Assembly: GCF_000599885.1 (NCBI RefSeq)
Contig: NZ_JFGT01000002.1
Span: forward strand, 496,001 to 560,000
From: Pantoea sp. IMH
GTDB taxonomy: Bacteria > Pseudomonadota > Gammaproteobacteria > Enterobacterales > Enterobacteriaceae
Reading direction: 5' to 3'
Length of the DNA stretch: 64,000 nt
Under the pieces are notes generated by a model. That model did no database searches. It worked only from the letters and a program-made list of their open reading frames with translations, and had not been told where the DNA came from. Numbering within the stretch: the first letter of the stretch is position 1; each line of letters begins with the position of its first letter. This document shows positions 39,285 through 48,804 of this stretch, piece by piece. The translations under genes and the position numbers were made by a program.

Positions 39285-40760
39285 TTACTCAGAACGGGGT
39301 TCCAGCGAAGGTGCCTCGTCATGCTCCGTCTGCGCCACGGCATTGACGCGCTTACGTACGCCGAACCAGCCCAGAAACAGGAGCAAAGCGATCAGCGGAA
39401 CGGACGCTATGGTATAGGTGCCGTTCGGGTAGTCAAAGGCCATCAGCACGATGACGCTGGCCAGAAACAGCAACGTCAGCCAGGAAGTAAAGGGTGCCCC
39501 TGGCAGCTTGAAGCTGACATCTTCCGCCCGGCCTTCTTTGATCGCCTTACGCAGACGCATCTGACAGATCATGATAAAGGCCCACGAAGTGATGATGCCG
39601 AGCGAAGCCATGTTAAGGACAATTTCGAAGACGCGTGAGGGAACAATATAGTTAAGCCAGACGCCGATCACGTAGACGCCGACGGTGACCAGAATGCCCA
39701 TATAAGGCACCTGCTGCCCGCTCATTTTTGACATAAACTTCGGCGCCGAGCCGCCCATCGACATCGAGCGAAGAATGCGGCCCGTGCAGTAAAGCCCGGA
39801 GTTAAGGCTGGAAAGCGCGGCGCTCAGCACCACGATATTCATAATGCTGCCCGCATAAGGCACACCGAGCTTAGAGAAGAAGGTCACAAACGGACTTTCG
39901 CCAGCCTGATAGGCATTCCATGGCAGCAGCAGCACCAGCAGCACCACCGATCCCACATAGAAGAGGCCAATACGCCAGATCACGCTGTTGATCGCCTTTG
40001 GCAACATGGTTTTTGGATCCTTGCATTCGCCCGCCGCCGTTCCCACCAGCTCGATGGAGGCAAAAGCGAACACCACGCCCTGAACCAGCACCAGCGCCGG
40101 TAGCAGTCCATGCGGGAAGAAGCCGCCGTTATCGCTGATCAGATGAAAACCGGTGGTATTGCCGTCGAGCGGCTTGCCGCTGCCGAGAAAAACCACGCCC
40201 ACCACCAGGAAAACGACGATGGCCAGCACTTTAATCAGCGCAAACCAGAACTCCATTTCAGCGAACCATTTTACGCCAATCATGTTCATCGTACCGACAA
40301 TCGCCAGCGCGCCAAGCGCAAAGACCCATTGCGGTACGTCGCCAAACGCGCCCCAGTAGTGCATGTAGAGCGCCACCGCGGTGATGTCGACAATGCCGGT
40401 CATCGCCCAGTTGACGAAGTACATCCAGCCCGCCACGTAGGAGGCCTTCTCGCCAAGGAACTCACGGGCGTAGGAGACAAAACTGCCGCTGGAAGGACGA
40501 TGCAGTACCAGTTCGCCCAGCGCGCGGAGGATAAAAAAGGAGAAGATGCCACACACTAAATAGACGATGGCCAGCGCGGGGCCTGCCATCTGCAGGCGTC
40601 CGCCCGCGCCGAGAAACAGCCCTGTTCCGATTGCGCCGCCGATAGCAATCATCTGAACGTGACGATTATCCATCGCTTTTTGATAGCCGGAATCATGAGA
40701 ATTTAACCAACGTCTTCTTGCCGCGCGCTTGTCGCTCGCCGCTGTTTTATCAGCTTTCAT
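39285..40760 (-). CDS. ansP: L-asparagine permease AnsP
   Basis: A 491-residue amino-acid permease of the APC family with about twelve membrane helices. The first-helix motif IGGAIGTGLFLGAG (about 39-52) contacts the substrate in this family. The sequence matches E. coli AnsP over nearly its full length (for example HRPSSGSFVSYAREFLGEKA), so asparagine uptake is the likely role. AGGACAG precedes the ATG at 40760. In E. coli ansP lies elsewhere; here it occupies the aegA position between nudK and narQ. Confidence 0.92.
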   Translation of the reverse strand: MKADKTAASDKRAARRRWLNSHDSGYQKAMDNRHVQMIAIGGAIGTGLFLGAGGRLQMAGPALAIVYLVCGIFSFFILRALGELVLHRPSSGSFVSYAREFLGEKASYVAGWMYFVNWAMTGIVDITAVALYMHYWGAFGDVPQWVFALGALAIVGTMNMIGVKWFAEMEFWFALIKVLAIVVFLVVGVVFLGSGKPLDGNTTGFHLISDNGGFFPHGLLPALVLVQGVVFAFASIELVGTAAGECKDPKTMLPKAINSVIWRIGLFYVGSVVLLVLLLPWNAYQAGESPFVTFFSKLGVPYAGSIMNIVVLSAALSSLNSGLYCTGRILRSMSMGGSAPKFMSKMSGQQVPYMGILVTVGVYVIGVWLNYIVPSRVFEIVLNMASLGIITSWAFIMICQMRLRKAIKEGRAEDVSFKLPGAPFTSWLTLLFLASVIVLMAFDYPNGTYTIASVPLIALLLFLGWFGVRKRVNAVAQTEHDEAPSLEPRSE

Positions 40761-41288
40761 TTTCTGTCCTGTTTATCCTGTCCAAAGTGGTACGGTCGCC
40801 CCGCCAGGGCAGCCGGAGTCAGATAGCCAACCAAACGATTGCGCTTCAGCACAAACGTCCGGGCAACACTCCCCTTTCTGTCATTATATTCTTGTGAAAA
40901 GGGAAAAATCGCGGCGATGCATCCTACCCGTTTCCCCTTTCTGACGCAAAAACTGTTACGCGAAACAGGCAAGGTTTTGCTTACAAAAAGAGAATGCGCG
41001 GGCAGGTTATGAGCGTCCGGGGAGTAACGGTTTCAGGCTAAACAGGAAAATGATGCAGACGTTCACCACAAGCCGCATTTTGGGGCCGTTTGCCGGCCTG
41101 AGGAAACGTTATCTCCCCTGCCCGTTCCAGCGTGTCGTGCGATACCGCCAGGCACCGCCACCGAAACCGTCAGGGACTAAGCCCCTGACTTGCCGTATTC
41201 ATCCGCCGACAAAAGGTGATCCTGGTCTGGGTCAGTATTTTATGCGCGCTTTAGCGCTATACTCGGCAGCCTGTTGCCTGAGGGATAA
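40761..41288. other. ansP-narQ divergent intergenic region
   Basis: A 528-bp gap with no credible gene. A -10-like TATACT at 41258-41263, about 26 bp before the narQ ATG, is the best promoter candidate on the plus strand, though its -35 is poor. A small hairpin CAGGG/CCCTG lies near 41170-41190. I see no sigma-54 box for ansP. Confidence 0.4.
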
Positions 41289-42962
41289 ATGATGATGAAG
41301 CGCTCTGTGACCAGCAGTCTGGCCCGCGCCCTGTTTGCAATTGCACTGCTTTCCGTTCTCTCTACCGGCCTGGCGATGCTGACGCTTTCGGCCAGCCTGC
41401 GCGATGCTGAAGCGGTCAATATCGCCGGCTCGCTGCGCATGCAGAGCTATCGTCTGGCCTGGGATGCCAGCACCGGTTCAGCCGAGCTGACGAAGAATAT
41501 CCAGATCTACCACCAGTCGCTTGATGCGCCTGCGCTGCGCGCGCTCGATCGCCGCTACGTCCCCTCCAGCGTCCGCGAACGCTACCATGAGCTGCTGAGT
41601 TCCTGGCAAAAGCTTCGCCCCGATCTGGCGGCGGGCAATACCCTTTATTACCGGCAACATGTTTCTCAATACGTGGCGCAGATCGATCGCTTTGTGCTGG
41701 CACTCCAGCACTGGGCTGAACTGAAAATGCTGCTGGTTGCCGGTACGAGCGTGCTGGGGTTTATCGCCATCGCCGCGCTGGTCTTCTGGACGCTACGCTC
41801 GGTCAGACGGCAGGTGGTGCTCCCGCTCAATAAACTGGTGAGGGCCAGTCACGAAATCGAACAGGCCAATTTCCACCCCGGACCGCTGGATGTCGGGCTG
41901 GAAAACGAACTGGGGGTGCTGGCCCGCGCCTTTACCCGAATGTCATCCGAGCTGGAAAGGCATTACCACCACCTTGAAGATGCCGTTAAAGAGAAAACGC
42001 AGGATCTCCGGCAGGCTAACCGGCGGCTGGCGTTGCTCTACCGCTGTTCTGAAATGCTCAGCAGTCATATCAACAGTGCGCAAGCCTATCCTCAGGTGCT
42101 TGAGCGCATGCTTCAGCACGAAGCGCTGCACGCTATCTCCCTGACTGCGCCTCCGCAATGGGAAGTGACGGTTGGTGAGCCGGATGACCAGCTTCCCTGG
42201 CAGCGCCTTCAGCTTGATCCTGCGGCAGGCGCTCAGGCTGGCGAGCTACGCTGGCAGGCAACGCGCAGTGAACCTCAGCTTATGCAGGGGTTCGCCACTT
42301 TGCTGGCACGCTCGCTTCAGCTTGAGCGCGCCCAGCATAAGGTGCAGCATCTGCTGTTAATGGAGGAGCGCGCCACCATCGCCCGCGAACTGCACGACTC
42401 TCTGGCGCAGTCGCTGGCCTACCTGCGTATCCAGCTGGCCCGACTGAAACGGGTGGTGAGTGAAGATGCGGCGCCCGCCCGCGCCATCGTCAGTGAAATC
42501 GATCGGGCGCTCAGTGAGGCAAATCGTCAGCTCAGAGAGTTACTGACAACCTTCCGTCTCTCTATCGAACCGGCAGATTTACCCACCGCGCTGGAGCAGG
42601 TGATCGCCCCGCTCCGTCAGCAGACTCGCGCCGCTATCCTGCTGCAAGGTCAGCCAGCCGGACAGCATCTGGAGGCGCAAAAACAGGTACACGTCCTGCA
42701 AATCGTGCGCGAAGCGCTGCTTAACGCCATACGGCATGCCGAAGCAACCCAAATTGTCGTTCATTGTGGCCTCAATGCGCAGGGAGAAAACTGCATTGAG
42801 ATAAGCGACGATGGCAAAGGGCTCGCCGATCCTGAAAGCCCGCCTGGCCACTACGGCCTGATGATTATGCATGAACGTGCAGCCAGCCTTAACGGACGAC
42901 TTGTGGTCAGCGCGCCGGAAACGGGCGGGACAAGGGTGTCGCTTTTCTTTCCCGGCAACTGA
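41289..42962 (+). CDS. narQ: Nitrate/nitrite sensor histidine kinase NarQ
   Basis: A 557-residue inner-membrane kinase (E. coli NarQ 566). It has a first helix (about 12-36), the periplasmic nitrate-binding P-box NIAGSLRMQSYRL (about 44-56) and a second helix (about 146-168). A HAMP domain, a cysteine-containing central module and a HisKA_3 domain with H369 in ARELHDSLAQ follow, then the ATPase (DDGKGL). It phosphorylates NarL/NarP in response to nitrate and nitrite. It lies upstream of acrD, as in E. coli. No partner regulator lies here, as usual for narQ. Confidence 0.94.
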   Translation: MMMKRSVTSSLARALFAIALLSVLSTGLAMLTLSASLRDAEAVNIAGSLRMQSYRLAWDASTGSAELTKNIQIYHQSLDAPALRALDRRYVPSSVRERYHELLSSWQKLRPDLAAGNTLYYRQHVSQYVAQIDRFVLALQHWAELKMLLVAGTSVLGFIAIAALVFWTLRSVRRQVVLPLNKLVRASHEIEQANFHPGPLDVGLENELGVLARAFTRMSSELERHYHHLEDAVKEKTQDLRQANRRLALLYRCSEMLSSHINSAQAYPQVLERMLQHEALHAISLTAPPQWEVTVGEPDDQLPWQRLQLDPAAGAQAGELRWQATRSEPQLMQGFATLLARSLQLERAQHKVQHLLLMEERATIARELHDSLAQSLAYLRIQLARLKRVVSEDAAPARAIVSEIDRALSEANRQLRELLTTFRLSIEPADLPTALEQVIAPLRQQTRAAILLQGQPAGQHLEAQKQVHVLQIVREALLNAIRHAEATQIVVHCGLNAQGENCIEISDDGKGLADPESPPGHYGLMIMHERAASLNGRLVVSAPETGGTRVSLFFPGN

Positions 42963-42999
42963 AAGCGCTGCGCCGTCGCCGGGAAATAGGGAAAACAGT

Positions 43000-43020
43000 G
43001 ATTAACCCTGCGGGTTAATC
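43000..43020 (+). terminator. Palindromic stem-loop after narQ
   Basis: GATTAACCC/GGGTTAATC is a 9-bp perfect stem with a 3-nt loop, 38 bp after the narQ stop. Only CTTGC follows, so it is either a weak terminator or an operator-like palindrome upstream of acrD. Confidence 0.5.
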
Positions 43021-43036
43021 TTGCAGGATAATTTAC

Positions 43037-43054
43037 ATTTTCTCCTTATTTCCT
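43037..43054 (+). promoter_or_regulatory. Possible BaeR box upstream of acrD
   Basis: ATTTTCTCCTTATTTCCTC shares the TTTTCTCC core of the BaeR consensus (TTTTTCTCCATNATTGGC) but not its 3' half. acrD is a BaeSR/CpxAR-activated gene in E. coli and Salmonella. It is about 155 bp before the start codon. Weak by eye. Confidence 0.3.
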
Positions 43055-43209
43055 CCACGATTCTTCACAGTGCAGCGGGTAGAGTGGAGAGCTGACAACA
43101 CGGCGTCAATAAACGACTAAAAATGAGAGTGAACCGAGTATTTCTGGCGCGCCGGGCAGCGGCAAGCGTTGATTTCTTTCAGAGTGACTGAGCCGGGAGC
43201 ATAGCGTCA

Positions 43210-46200
43210 ATGGCAAACTTCTTTATCGATCGTCCTGTTTTTGCCTGGGTGATCGCGATTTTACTTTGTCTGACCGGCATGCTGGCTATTTTTTCCCTTC
43301 CCGTCGAACAATATCCCGATCTCGCACCGCCTAACGTGCGTATCAGCGCGAATTATCCCGGCGCCTCTGCCGAAACGCTGGAAAACACGGTCACCCAGAT
43401 CATTGAACAGAATATGACCGGGATCGACAACCTGATGTATATGTCCTCCCAGAGCAGCAACACCGGGCGGGCAACCATCACGCTGACCTTTGTGGCGGGC
43501 ACCGATCCGGATGAGGCGCGTCAGCAGGTGCAAAATCAGCTGCAAACCGCGCTGCGTAAGCTGCCTCAGGATGTCCAGTCACAGGGCGTGACCGTCACCA
43601 AAACCGGGGATACCAATATCCTGATGGTGGCCTTCGTGTCGACAGACGGTAGTATGGATAAACAGGATATTGCCGATTACGTCGCCAGTCACGTTCAGGA
43701 CCCGTTAAGCCGGATTGATGGCGTGGGCCAGGTTGATGCTTACGGTTCTCAGTACGCCATGCGTATCTGGCTCGATCCCAACAAGATGATTAACTATGCG
43801 CTGACCACGTCCGATATCGTGGCCGCCATCCGTTCCCAGAACAGCCAGGTGGCGGTGGGTCAGCTTGGTGGGCTGCCGGCCCTCGATCGACAGGCACTCA
43901 ACGCCACGATTAACTCCCAGTCTTTACTGACTACGCCAGAAGCCTTCAGCAATATCACGCTCAGAGTGAATCAGGACGGTTCAGAAGTGACGCTTGGACA
44001 GGTGGCGCGCGTCGAGCTTGGCGCGGAGCAATATGATTACCTCAGCCAGTATAACGGTCAGCCTGCCTCCGGGTTGGGCGTCAAACTGGCATCCGGCGCC
44101 AATGAACTGCGGACCGACGAACTGGTGCGGGCGCGAATTAAGGAGTTAGCCGCCTATTTTCCGCCTGGGCTGAAAGCGGAGATTGCATACGAGACCACGC
44201 CTTTCGTTAAAGCCTCGATTGAGGACGTCGTCAAGACGCTGATCGAAGCGGTGGTTCTGGTGTTTGTGGTGATGTATCTGTTCCTGCAAAACTTCCGCGC
44301 CACGCTGATCCCGACCATTGCCGTTCCGGTGGTGCTGCTTGGCACTTTTACGGTCCTCTCGCTCTGCGGCTTCAGCATTAATACCCTGACGATGTTCGCC
44401 ATGGTGCTGGCAATCGGTTTGCTGGTGGATGATGCCATCGTCGTGGTGGAGAACGTCGAACGCATCATGAGCGAGGAAGGGCTCTCGCCGAGGGAAGCGA
44501 CGCGCAAGTCGATGGGGCAGATTCAGGGCGCGCTGGTAGGGATCGCGCTGGTGCTCTCTGCCGTCTTTATCCCCATGGCGTTCTTCGGCGGCACAACGGG
44601 CGCCATCTACCGGCAGTTCTCCATTACGATTGTCTCGGCAATGGTGCTGTCAGTGCTGGTTGCCGTTATCCTCACGCCGGCCCTTTGCGCCACGCTGCTT
44701 AAACCGCTGGCGAAGGGCCAGCATCACGGCAGACGAGGGTTCTTTGGCTGGTTTAACCGCATGTTTAACCGTAACGCTGAGCGCTATGAGCGCGGCGTAG
44801 GGCGAATCCTGGCGAAGGCGGGACGCTGGCTGCTGCTCTACGTGGCGATCATTGGCGGCATGGCGCTGCTGTTTTTACATCTGCCGACCTCCTTTCTGCC
44901 GCTGGAAGATCGCGGCGTCTTCACCACCCAGATCCAGCTGCCACCCGGTTCCACCCTGCAGCAGACAGCGAAAGTGGTCAACGAAGTGGAGCGCTATTAT
45001 CTGACGCAGGAGAAAGCGAACGTGCTTTCCGTTTTTTCCACTATCGGCGCCGGTCCTGGCGGTAACGGACAGAACGTCGCCAGGATGTTTATCCGCCTTC
45101 AGCCCTGGCAGGCGCGTAAGGAAGCGGAGAACAGCGCTTTCGCCATTATTGAACGCGCAACGAAAGCGTTCAGCCGCATTATAGAAGCGCGCGTTATTGC
45201 CAGCAGCCCGCCCGCCATCTCGGGAATGGGTAACTCATCAGGGTTTAATTTTCAGCTGGAGGACCATGCCGGACTGGGCCACGATGCGCTGATGGGAGCA
45301 AGGGACCAGCTGCTGACCGCTGTGGCGCAGGAACCGTCGCTGACGCGGGTTCGCCATAACGGCCTGGATGATACGCCGCAGCTGCGGATTAACGTCGATC
45401 AGCGTAAAGCGCAGGCGCTGGGCGTGTCGATTGACGATATCAATAACACGCTGCAAACCGGCTGGGGTTCGACTTACGTTAATGACTTTCTCGATCAGGG
45501 ACGCGTAAAAAAGGTTTATGTGCAGGCGGCCGCGAAGTATCGCATGCTGCCCGATGACATCAGTAAGTGGTATGTGCGCAATAACAGCGGCGGCATGGTG
45601 CCCTTTACCGCTTTTGCTACCACCTCGTGGGAGACTGGCTCTCCCCGTCTGGAACGCTACAACGGCTACTCATCCGTCGAGATCGTTGGCGAGTCCGCTG
45701 CGGGCGTCAGTACCGGCACGGCTATGGCGATAATGGAAAATCTGGTCAGTAAACTGCCAACCGGATTTGGCCTGCAATGGACCGGCGCATCCTATCAGGA
45801 GCGGATGTCGGGCGATCAGGCGCCGGCGCTCTATGCAATTTCGCTGCTGGTGGTTTTCCTCTGTCTGGCCGCGCTGTATGAAAGCTGGCCGATCCCTTTC
45901 TCGGTGATGCTGGTGGTGCCGCTGGGCGTCATTGGGGCGCTGACTGCAACCTGGCTGCGTGGCCTTGAAAACGATGTCTATTTCCAGGTAGGGCTGCTGA
46001 CGGTTATCGGATTAGCGGCCAAAAACGCCATTCTGATTGTTGAATTTGCCAACGATCTCAACCGTCAGGGCCGCGATCTGGGTGAAGCGACGCTGGAGGC
46101 GTCCCGCCAGCGCTTACGACCAATCCTGATGACGTCGCTGGCTTTTATTTTCGGCGTATTGCCTATGGCAACCAGCAGCGGCGCGGGTTCGGGCAGCCAG

Positions 46201-46329
46201 CACGCCGTCGGCACCGGCGTGATGGGTGGGATGATTTCCGCCACGATACTGGCCATTTTCTTCGTCCCGCTCTTTTTTGTGCTGGTGCGCCAGCGCTTCC
46301 CGTTAGAGGTGAAGCCGATCACAAAATAA
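43210..46329 (+). CDS. acrD: RND multidrug efflux transporter AcrD
   Basis: A 1039-residue inner-membrane RND pump (E. coli AcrD 1037). It exports aminoglycosides and other amphiphilic compounds by proton motive force with AcrA and TolC. Twelve helices and two large periplasmic loops are evident. The proton-relay aspartates lie in [16 protein letters not shown] (about 403-418). The sequence matches AcrD better than AcrB, and its place after narQ confirms it. No adaptor gene is adjacent, also as in E. coli. Confidence 0.95.
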   Translation: MANFFIDRPVFAWVIAILLCLTGMLAIFSLPVEQYPDLAPPNVRISANYPGASAETLENTVTQIIEQNMTGIDNLMYMSSQSSNTGRATITLTFVAGTDPDEARQQVQNQLQTALRKLPQDVQSQGVTVTKTGDTNILMVAFVSTDGSMDKQDIADYVASHVQDPLSRIDGVGQVDAYGSQYAMRIWLDPNKMINYALTTSDIVAAIRSQNSQVAVGQLGGLPALDRQALNATINSQSLLTTPEAFSNITLRVNQDGSEVTLGQVARVELGAEQYDYLSQYNGQPASGLGVKLASGANELRTDELVRARIKELAAYFPPGLKAEIAYETTPFVKASIEDVVKTLIEAVVLVFVVMYLFLQNFRATLIPTIAVPVVLLGTFTVLSLCGFSINTLTMFAMVLAIGLLVDDAIVVVENVERIMSEEGLSPREATRKSMGQIQGALVGIALVLSAVFIPMAFFGGTTGAIYRQFSITIVSAMVLSVLVAVILTPALCATLLKPLAKGQHHGRRGFFGWFNRMFNRNAERYERGVGRILAKAGRWLLLYVAIIGGMALLFLHLPTSFLPLEDRGVFTTQIQLPPGSTLQQTAKVVNEVERYYLTQEKANVLSVFSTIGAGPGGNGQNVARMFIRLQPWQARKEAENSAFAIIERATKAFSRIIEARVIASSPPAISGMGNSSGFNFQLEDHAGLGHDALMGARDQLLTAVAQEPSLTRVRHNGLDDTPQLRINVDQRKAQALGVSIDDINNTLQTGWGSTYVNDFLDQGRVKKVYVQAAAKYRMLPDDISKWYVRNNSGGMVPFTAFATTSWETGSPRLERYNGYSSVEIVGESAAGVSTGTAMAIMENLVSKLPTGFGLQWTGASYQERMSGDQAPALYAISLLVVFLCLAALYESWPIPFSVMLVVPLGVIGALTATWLRGLENDVYFQVGLLTVIGLAAKNAILIVEFANDLNRQGRDLGEATLEASRQRLRPILMTSLAFIFGVLPMATSSGAGSGSQHAVGTGVMGGMISATILAIFFVPLFFVLVRQRFPLEVKPITK

Positions 46330-46354
46330 AAAAAGGCAGCCGGATGGCTGCCTT
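46328..46354 (-). terminator. Terminator shared by ypfM and acrD
   Basis: AAGGCAGCC/GGCTGCCTT (46333-46341 with 46346-46354) has a GGAT loop. On the minus strand it is followed by U7, a good terminator for ypfM. On the plus strand the stem follows the acrD stop directly. Confidence 0.85.
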
Positions 46355-46422
46355 CACTAATTTGGTCTGCGGTAGGTCAAGCTTGTTGATTGTGTCGTCG
46401 AGCTTTTCTTTTTTTGAATGTG

Positions 46423-46485
46423 TTACTTACGGGCTAACATCGCTTCAATAAAGTCCTTCCAGTTCCCCAGTTCTGTATCAATCAT
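46423..46485 (-). CDS. ypfM: Small protein YpfM (20 residues)
   Basis: A 20-codon ORF translates to MIDTELGNWKDFIEAMLARK, nearly the same as the 19-residue E. coli YpfM, at the same place downstream of acrD on the opposite strand. GAGGTG lies 6 nt before the ATG. Its promoter (perfect TATAAT) and terminator are both visible, so it is a one-gene transcription unit. It is an amphipathic helix with no clear membrane segment; the function is unknown. Confidence 0.9.
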   Translation of the reverse strand: MIDTELGNWKDFIEAMLARK

Positions 46486-46511
46486 GGTACACCTCGCTTT
46501 GCTGTGTCGCT

Positions 46512-46541
46512 ATTATAGGATTAATCCTAATGCAAAGTGAA
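46512..46541 (-). promoter_or_regulatory. ypfM promoter with palindrome over the -10 box
   Basis: On the minus strand TTCACT (46541-46536) and a perfect TATAAT (46517-46512) are 18 bp apart, 26 bp before the ypfM ATG. A 14-bp perfect palindrome TAGGATTAATCCTA (46516-46529) covers the spacer and the edge of the -10 box, a position suited to repression. Confidence 0.65.
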
Positions 46542-46742
46542 TATCTTTCGCTCATCTCAGACGTATCAAATGACCCGCAAAATGTGGATCTGTGTGGCAG
46601 GCCACAATTTCAGGCTGGTTCAGCGTCTGATAAGCGAGCAGAAAAGGGATACAGAAGTGCGTTTACAGGGCGCACAGCGCAGAGCCTGGCTTTTTGCTGA
46701 TGGGGAGTTAGTGCGTGGCTTTAGATGAAAAGGAAGGGAGTC

Positions 46743-46765
46743 TCAGGGGGTGTCTGTCCCCCTGA
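46743..46765 (-). terminator. Hairpin after the 64-residue hypothetical gene
   Basis: TCAGGGGG (46743-46750) pairs with CCCCCTGA (46758-46765), 7-nt loop, just downstream of the small gene's stop. A mixed pyrimidine stretch follows (CTCCCTTCCTTTTC on the minus strand). Confidence 0.6.
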
Positions 46766-46773
46766 TATGCGCG

Positions 46774-46968
46774 CTATTTCAGGACGATCACTTTATCGTA
46801 GCCGCCACTTTCACTGTCAATATGCGTTTTGGCGTCGGGATGGTCTCTCAGTACCGCCTCGACGATACGGTTAAACGCATCACAGCGGCTCTCTTTTTTT
46901 CTGGCAATCACAATGGTCGACTGTGTCTCATCTACCGTGTGTGCGGCAGATGGTTGCATATAGTTCAC
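46774..46968 (-). CDS. Small hypothetical protein (64 residues)
   Basis: I do not recognise this gene. The GTG start at 46968 has an ideal AAGGAG 6 nt upstream, and a hairpin follows the stop, so it looks like a real gene. The product has a beta-alpha-beta-like pattern: TIVIARKKE, then a helix CDAFNRIVEAVLRDH, then YDKVIVLK. It is charged, soluble and contains one cysteine. An in-frame ATG at 46959 is less well placed. It is divergent from yffB. Confidence 0.6.
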   Translation of the reverse strand: MNYMQPSAAHTVDETQSTIVIARKKESRCDAFNRIVEAVLRDHPDAKTHIDSESGGYDKVIVLK

Positions 46969-47105
46969 GGGGTTCTCCTTATATCGTTTTCTCTGGGTGA
47001 TATCCTCGCCTTCCCTGCTGCCTCACAGGCGCATCCGTTGTAGACTAACCGCCTGAACAGTATCGAATATAGTTGAAACCCATAAAAAACAGAAGGGAAC
47101 CCGTT

Positions 47106-47465
47106 ATGCTGACGATGTACGGCATCAAAAACTGCGACACCATCAGGAAGGCGCGCAACTATCTGGAAGCTAACGATGTTGCTTATCAGTTTCATGATTA
47201 CCGTGCCGACGGGCTGGATGCGGCGCTGCTGCAGAAATTTATCGACAACCTCGGCTGGGAGCCGCTTCTTAACACCCGGGGTACGACATGGCGCAAGCTG
47301 AGCGAAGAGACACGGAGCGCGGTAAAGGATGCGGCAAGTGCGGCGGAACTGATGCTCGCGCAGCCCGCCATCATCAAACGCCCATTGCTCTGCCGCGCCG
47401 ACGGCTCTATGCTGCTGGGTTTTAATGAAGCCAGTTACGCGTCCTTTATTATGGAGAAGTCCTGA
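47106..47465 (+). CDS. yffB: ArsC/Spx-family protein YffB
   Basis: A 119-residue thioredoxin-fold protein of the ArsC/Spx family, matching E. coli YffB at the same place before dapE. The single N-terminal cysteine is in [11 protein letters not shown]; the conserved RGTTWRKL region follows. True arsenate reductase activity has not been shown for YffB, so a general glutathione-dependent thiol role is more likely. I chose the ATG at 47106 (AGGGAA upstream), not the ATG at 47073. dapE starts 3 bp after its stop. Confidence 0.9.
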   Translation: MLTMYGIKNCDTIRKARNYLEANDVAYQFHDYRADGLDAALLQKFIDNLGWEPLLNTRGTTWRKLSEETRSAVKDAASAAELMLAQPAIIKRPLLCRADGSMLLGFNEASYASFIMEKS

Positions 47466-47467
47466 TT

Positions 47468-48595
47468 ATGTTCTGTCCGGTCATTGAGCTGACGCAGCAG
47501 CTTATTCGTCGCCCTTCCCTCAGCCCGGATGATGCCGGTTGTCAGGCCATTTTGATCGAGCGGCTCCGGGCGCTCGGCTTCACCATTGAACCTATGCATA
47601 TTGGCGACACCCAGAACTTCTGGGCCTGGCGCGGCCAGGGTGAAACGCTGGCCTTTGCCGGCCACACGGATGTTGTGCCGACCGGCGACGCCAGCCGCTG
47701 GATCAATCCCCCTTTTGAACCCACCATCCGCGACGGGATGCTCTATGGCCGGGGCGCGGCGGACATGAAAGGGTCGCTGGCGGCGATGCTCGTGGCGGCT
47801 GAGCGCTTTGTGGCGGCGCATCCCGATCACCGTGGCCGGCTGGCGTTTCTGATCACCTCTGATGAAGAGGCCAGCGCAACCAACGGTACGGTGAAAGTGG
47901 TTGATGCGCTGATGGCACGCAATGAGCGGCTGGATTACTGCCTGGTCGGCGAACCCTCGAGCACGGAGAATGTGGGCGATGTGGTAAAAAATGGCCGTCG
48001 TGGCTCAATGACAGCCAACCTGACGCTGCATGGCGTTCAGGGCCATGTGGCCTATCCGCATCTGGCGGATAACCCTGTGCATCGCGCCATGCCCGCGCTG
48101 AATGAGCTGGTGGAAACCGAATGGGATCGGGGAAACGCCTTTTTCCCGCCGACCAGTATGCAGATCGCCAACGTACAGGCGGGAACGGGCAGCAATAACG
48201 TTATTCCCGGTGATTTTTTCGTGCAGTTTAACTTCCGCTTCAGCACCGAGCTGACGGATGAGATGATTAAGCAGCGCGTGCAGGCCCTGCTTGAACGCCA
48301 TCAGCTACGTTACACTCTGGAATGGCAGGTCTCCGGCCAGCCTTTCCTGACCTCAACGGGTAAGCTGGTGGATGCGGTGGTGAATGCGGTTCAGCACTAT
48401 AATGAAATCAAGCCGCAGCTGCAGACAACCGGCGGCACTTCAGACGGGCGCTTCATCGCACGCATGGGGGCGCAGGTCGTGGAGCTGGGGCCGGTTAACG
48501 CCACCATTCATAAAATCAATGAGTGCGTTAAGGCGGCTGACTTACAGCTGCTCAGCCGCATGTACCAGCGTATTATGGAACAGCTGATCGCTTAA
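47468..48595 (+). CDS. dapE: Succinyl-diaminopimelate desuccinylase DapE
   Basis: A 375-residue M20-family zinc hydrolase (E. coli 375) that makes LL-diaminopimelate for lysine and peptidoglycan synthesis. The metal motif [10 protein letters not shown] (about 65-74), GRGAADMKG (about 97-105) and the DEEASA catalytic glutamate region (about 133-138) are present. It is tightly coupled to yffB and followed after 10 bp by ypfN. Confidence 0.97.
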   Translation: MFCPVIELTQQLIRRPSLSPDDAGCQAILIERLRALGFTIEPMHIGDTQNFWAWRGQGETLAFAGHTDVVPTGDASRWINPPFEPTIRDGMLYGRGAADMKGSLAAMLVAAERFVAAHPDHRGRLAFLITSDEEASATNGTVKVVDALMARNERLDYCLVGEPSSTENVGDVVKNGRRGSMTANLTLHGVQGHVAYPHLADNPVHRAMPALNELVETEWDRGNAFFPPTSMQIANVQAGTGSNNVIPGDFFVQFNFRFSTELTDEMIKQRVQALLERHQLRYTLEWQVSGQPFLTSTGKLVDAVVNAVQHYNEIKPQLQTTGGTSDGRFIARMGAQVVELGPVNATIHKINECVKAADLQLLSRMYQRIMEQLIA

Positions 48596-48605
48596 GGGTG
48601 AACGT

Positions 48606-48794
48606 ATGGAATGGTTCAAAGAGTACTGGTGGATACTGATTATCGTCGTCATGGTTGGCGTGCTGATAAACGTTTATAAAGATCTGAAACGCATCGACCA
48701 TAAAAAGTTCCTGGAGAACAAACCGGAACTGCCGCCACACCGTGATTTCAACGATAAATGGGATGATGAGGACGACTGGCCGAAAAAGAAATAG
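48606..48794 (+). CDS. ypfN: UPF0370 small membrane protein YpfN
   Basis: A 62-residue protein with one N-terminal membrane helix ([17 protein letters not shown], about 8-24) and a charged C-terminus rich in Asp and Lys. Size and position after dapE match E. coli YpfN. Function is unknown. It converges on tmcA across a 10-bp gap; the E. coli esterase gene ypfH is absent here. Confidence 0.92.
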   Translation: MEWFKEYWWILIIVVMVGVLINVYKDLKRIDHKKFLENKPELPPHRDFNDKWDDEDDWPKKK

Positions 48795-48804
48795 CGTTGC
48801 AGCC

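Noticed and set aside
38555-42962. Possible horizontally acquired island around ansP
   Set aside because: No integrase, tRNA junction, direct repeats or insertion sequences; gene sequences look native to enterobacteria.
46537-46728. 63-codon plus-strand ORF between ypfM and the small hypothetical gene
   Set aside because: Its GTG start has no ribosome site, and its beginning overlaps the ypfM -35 box.
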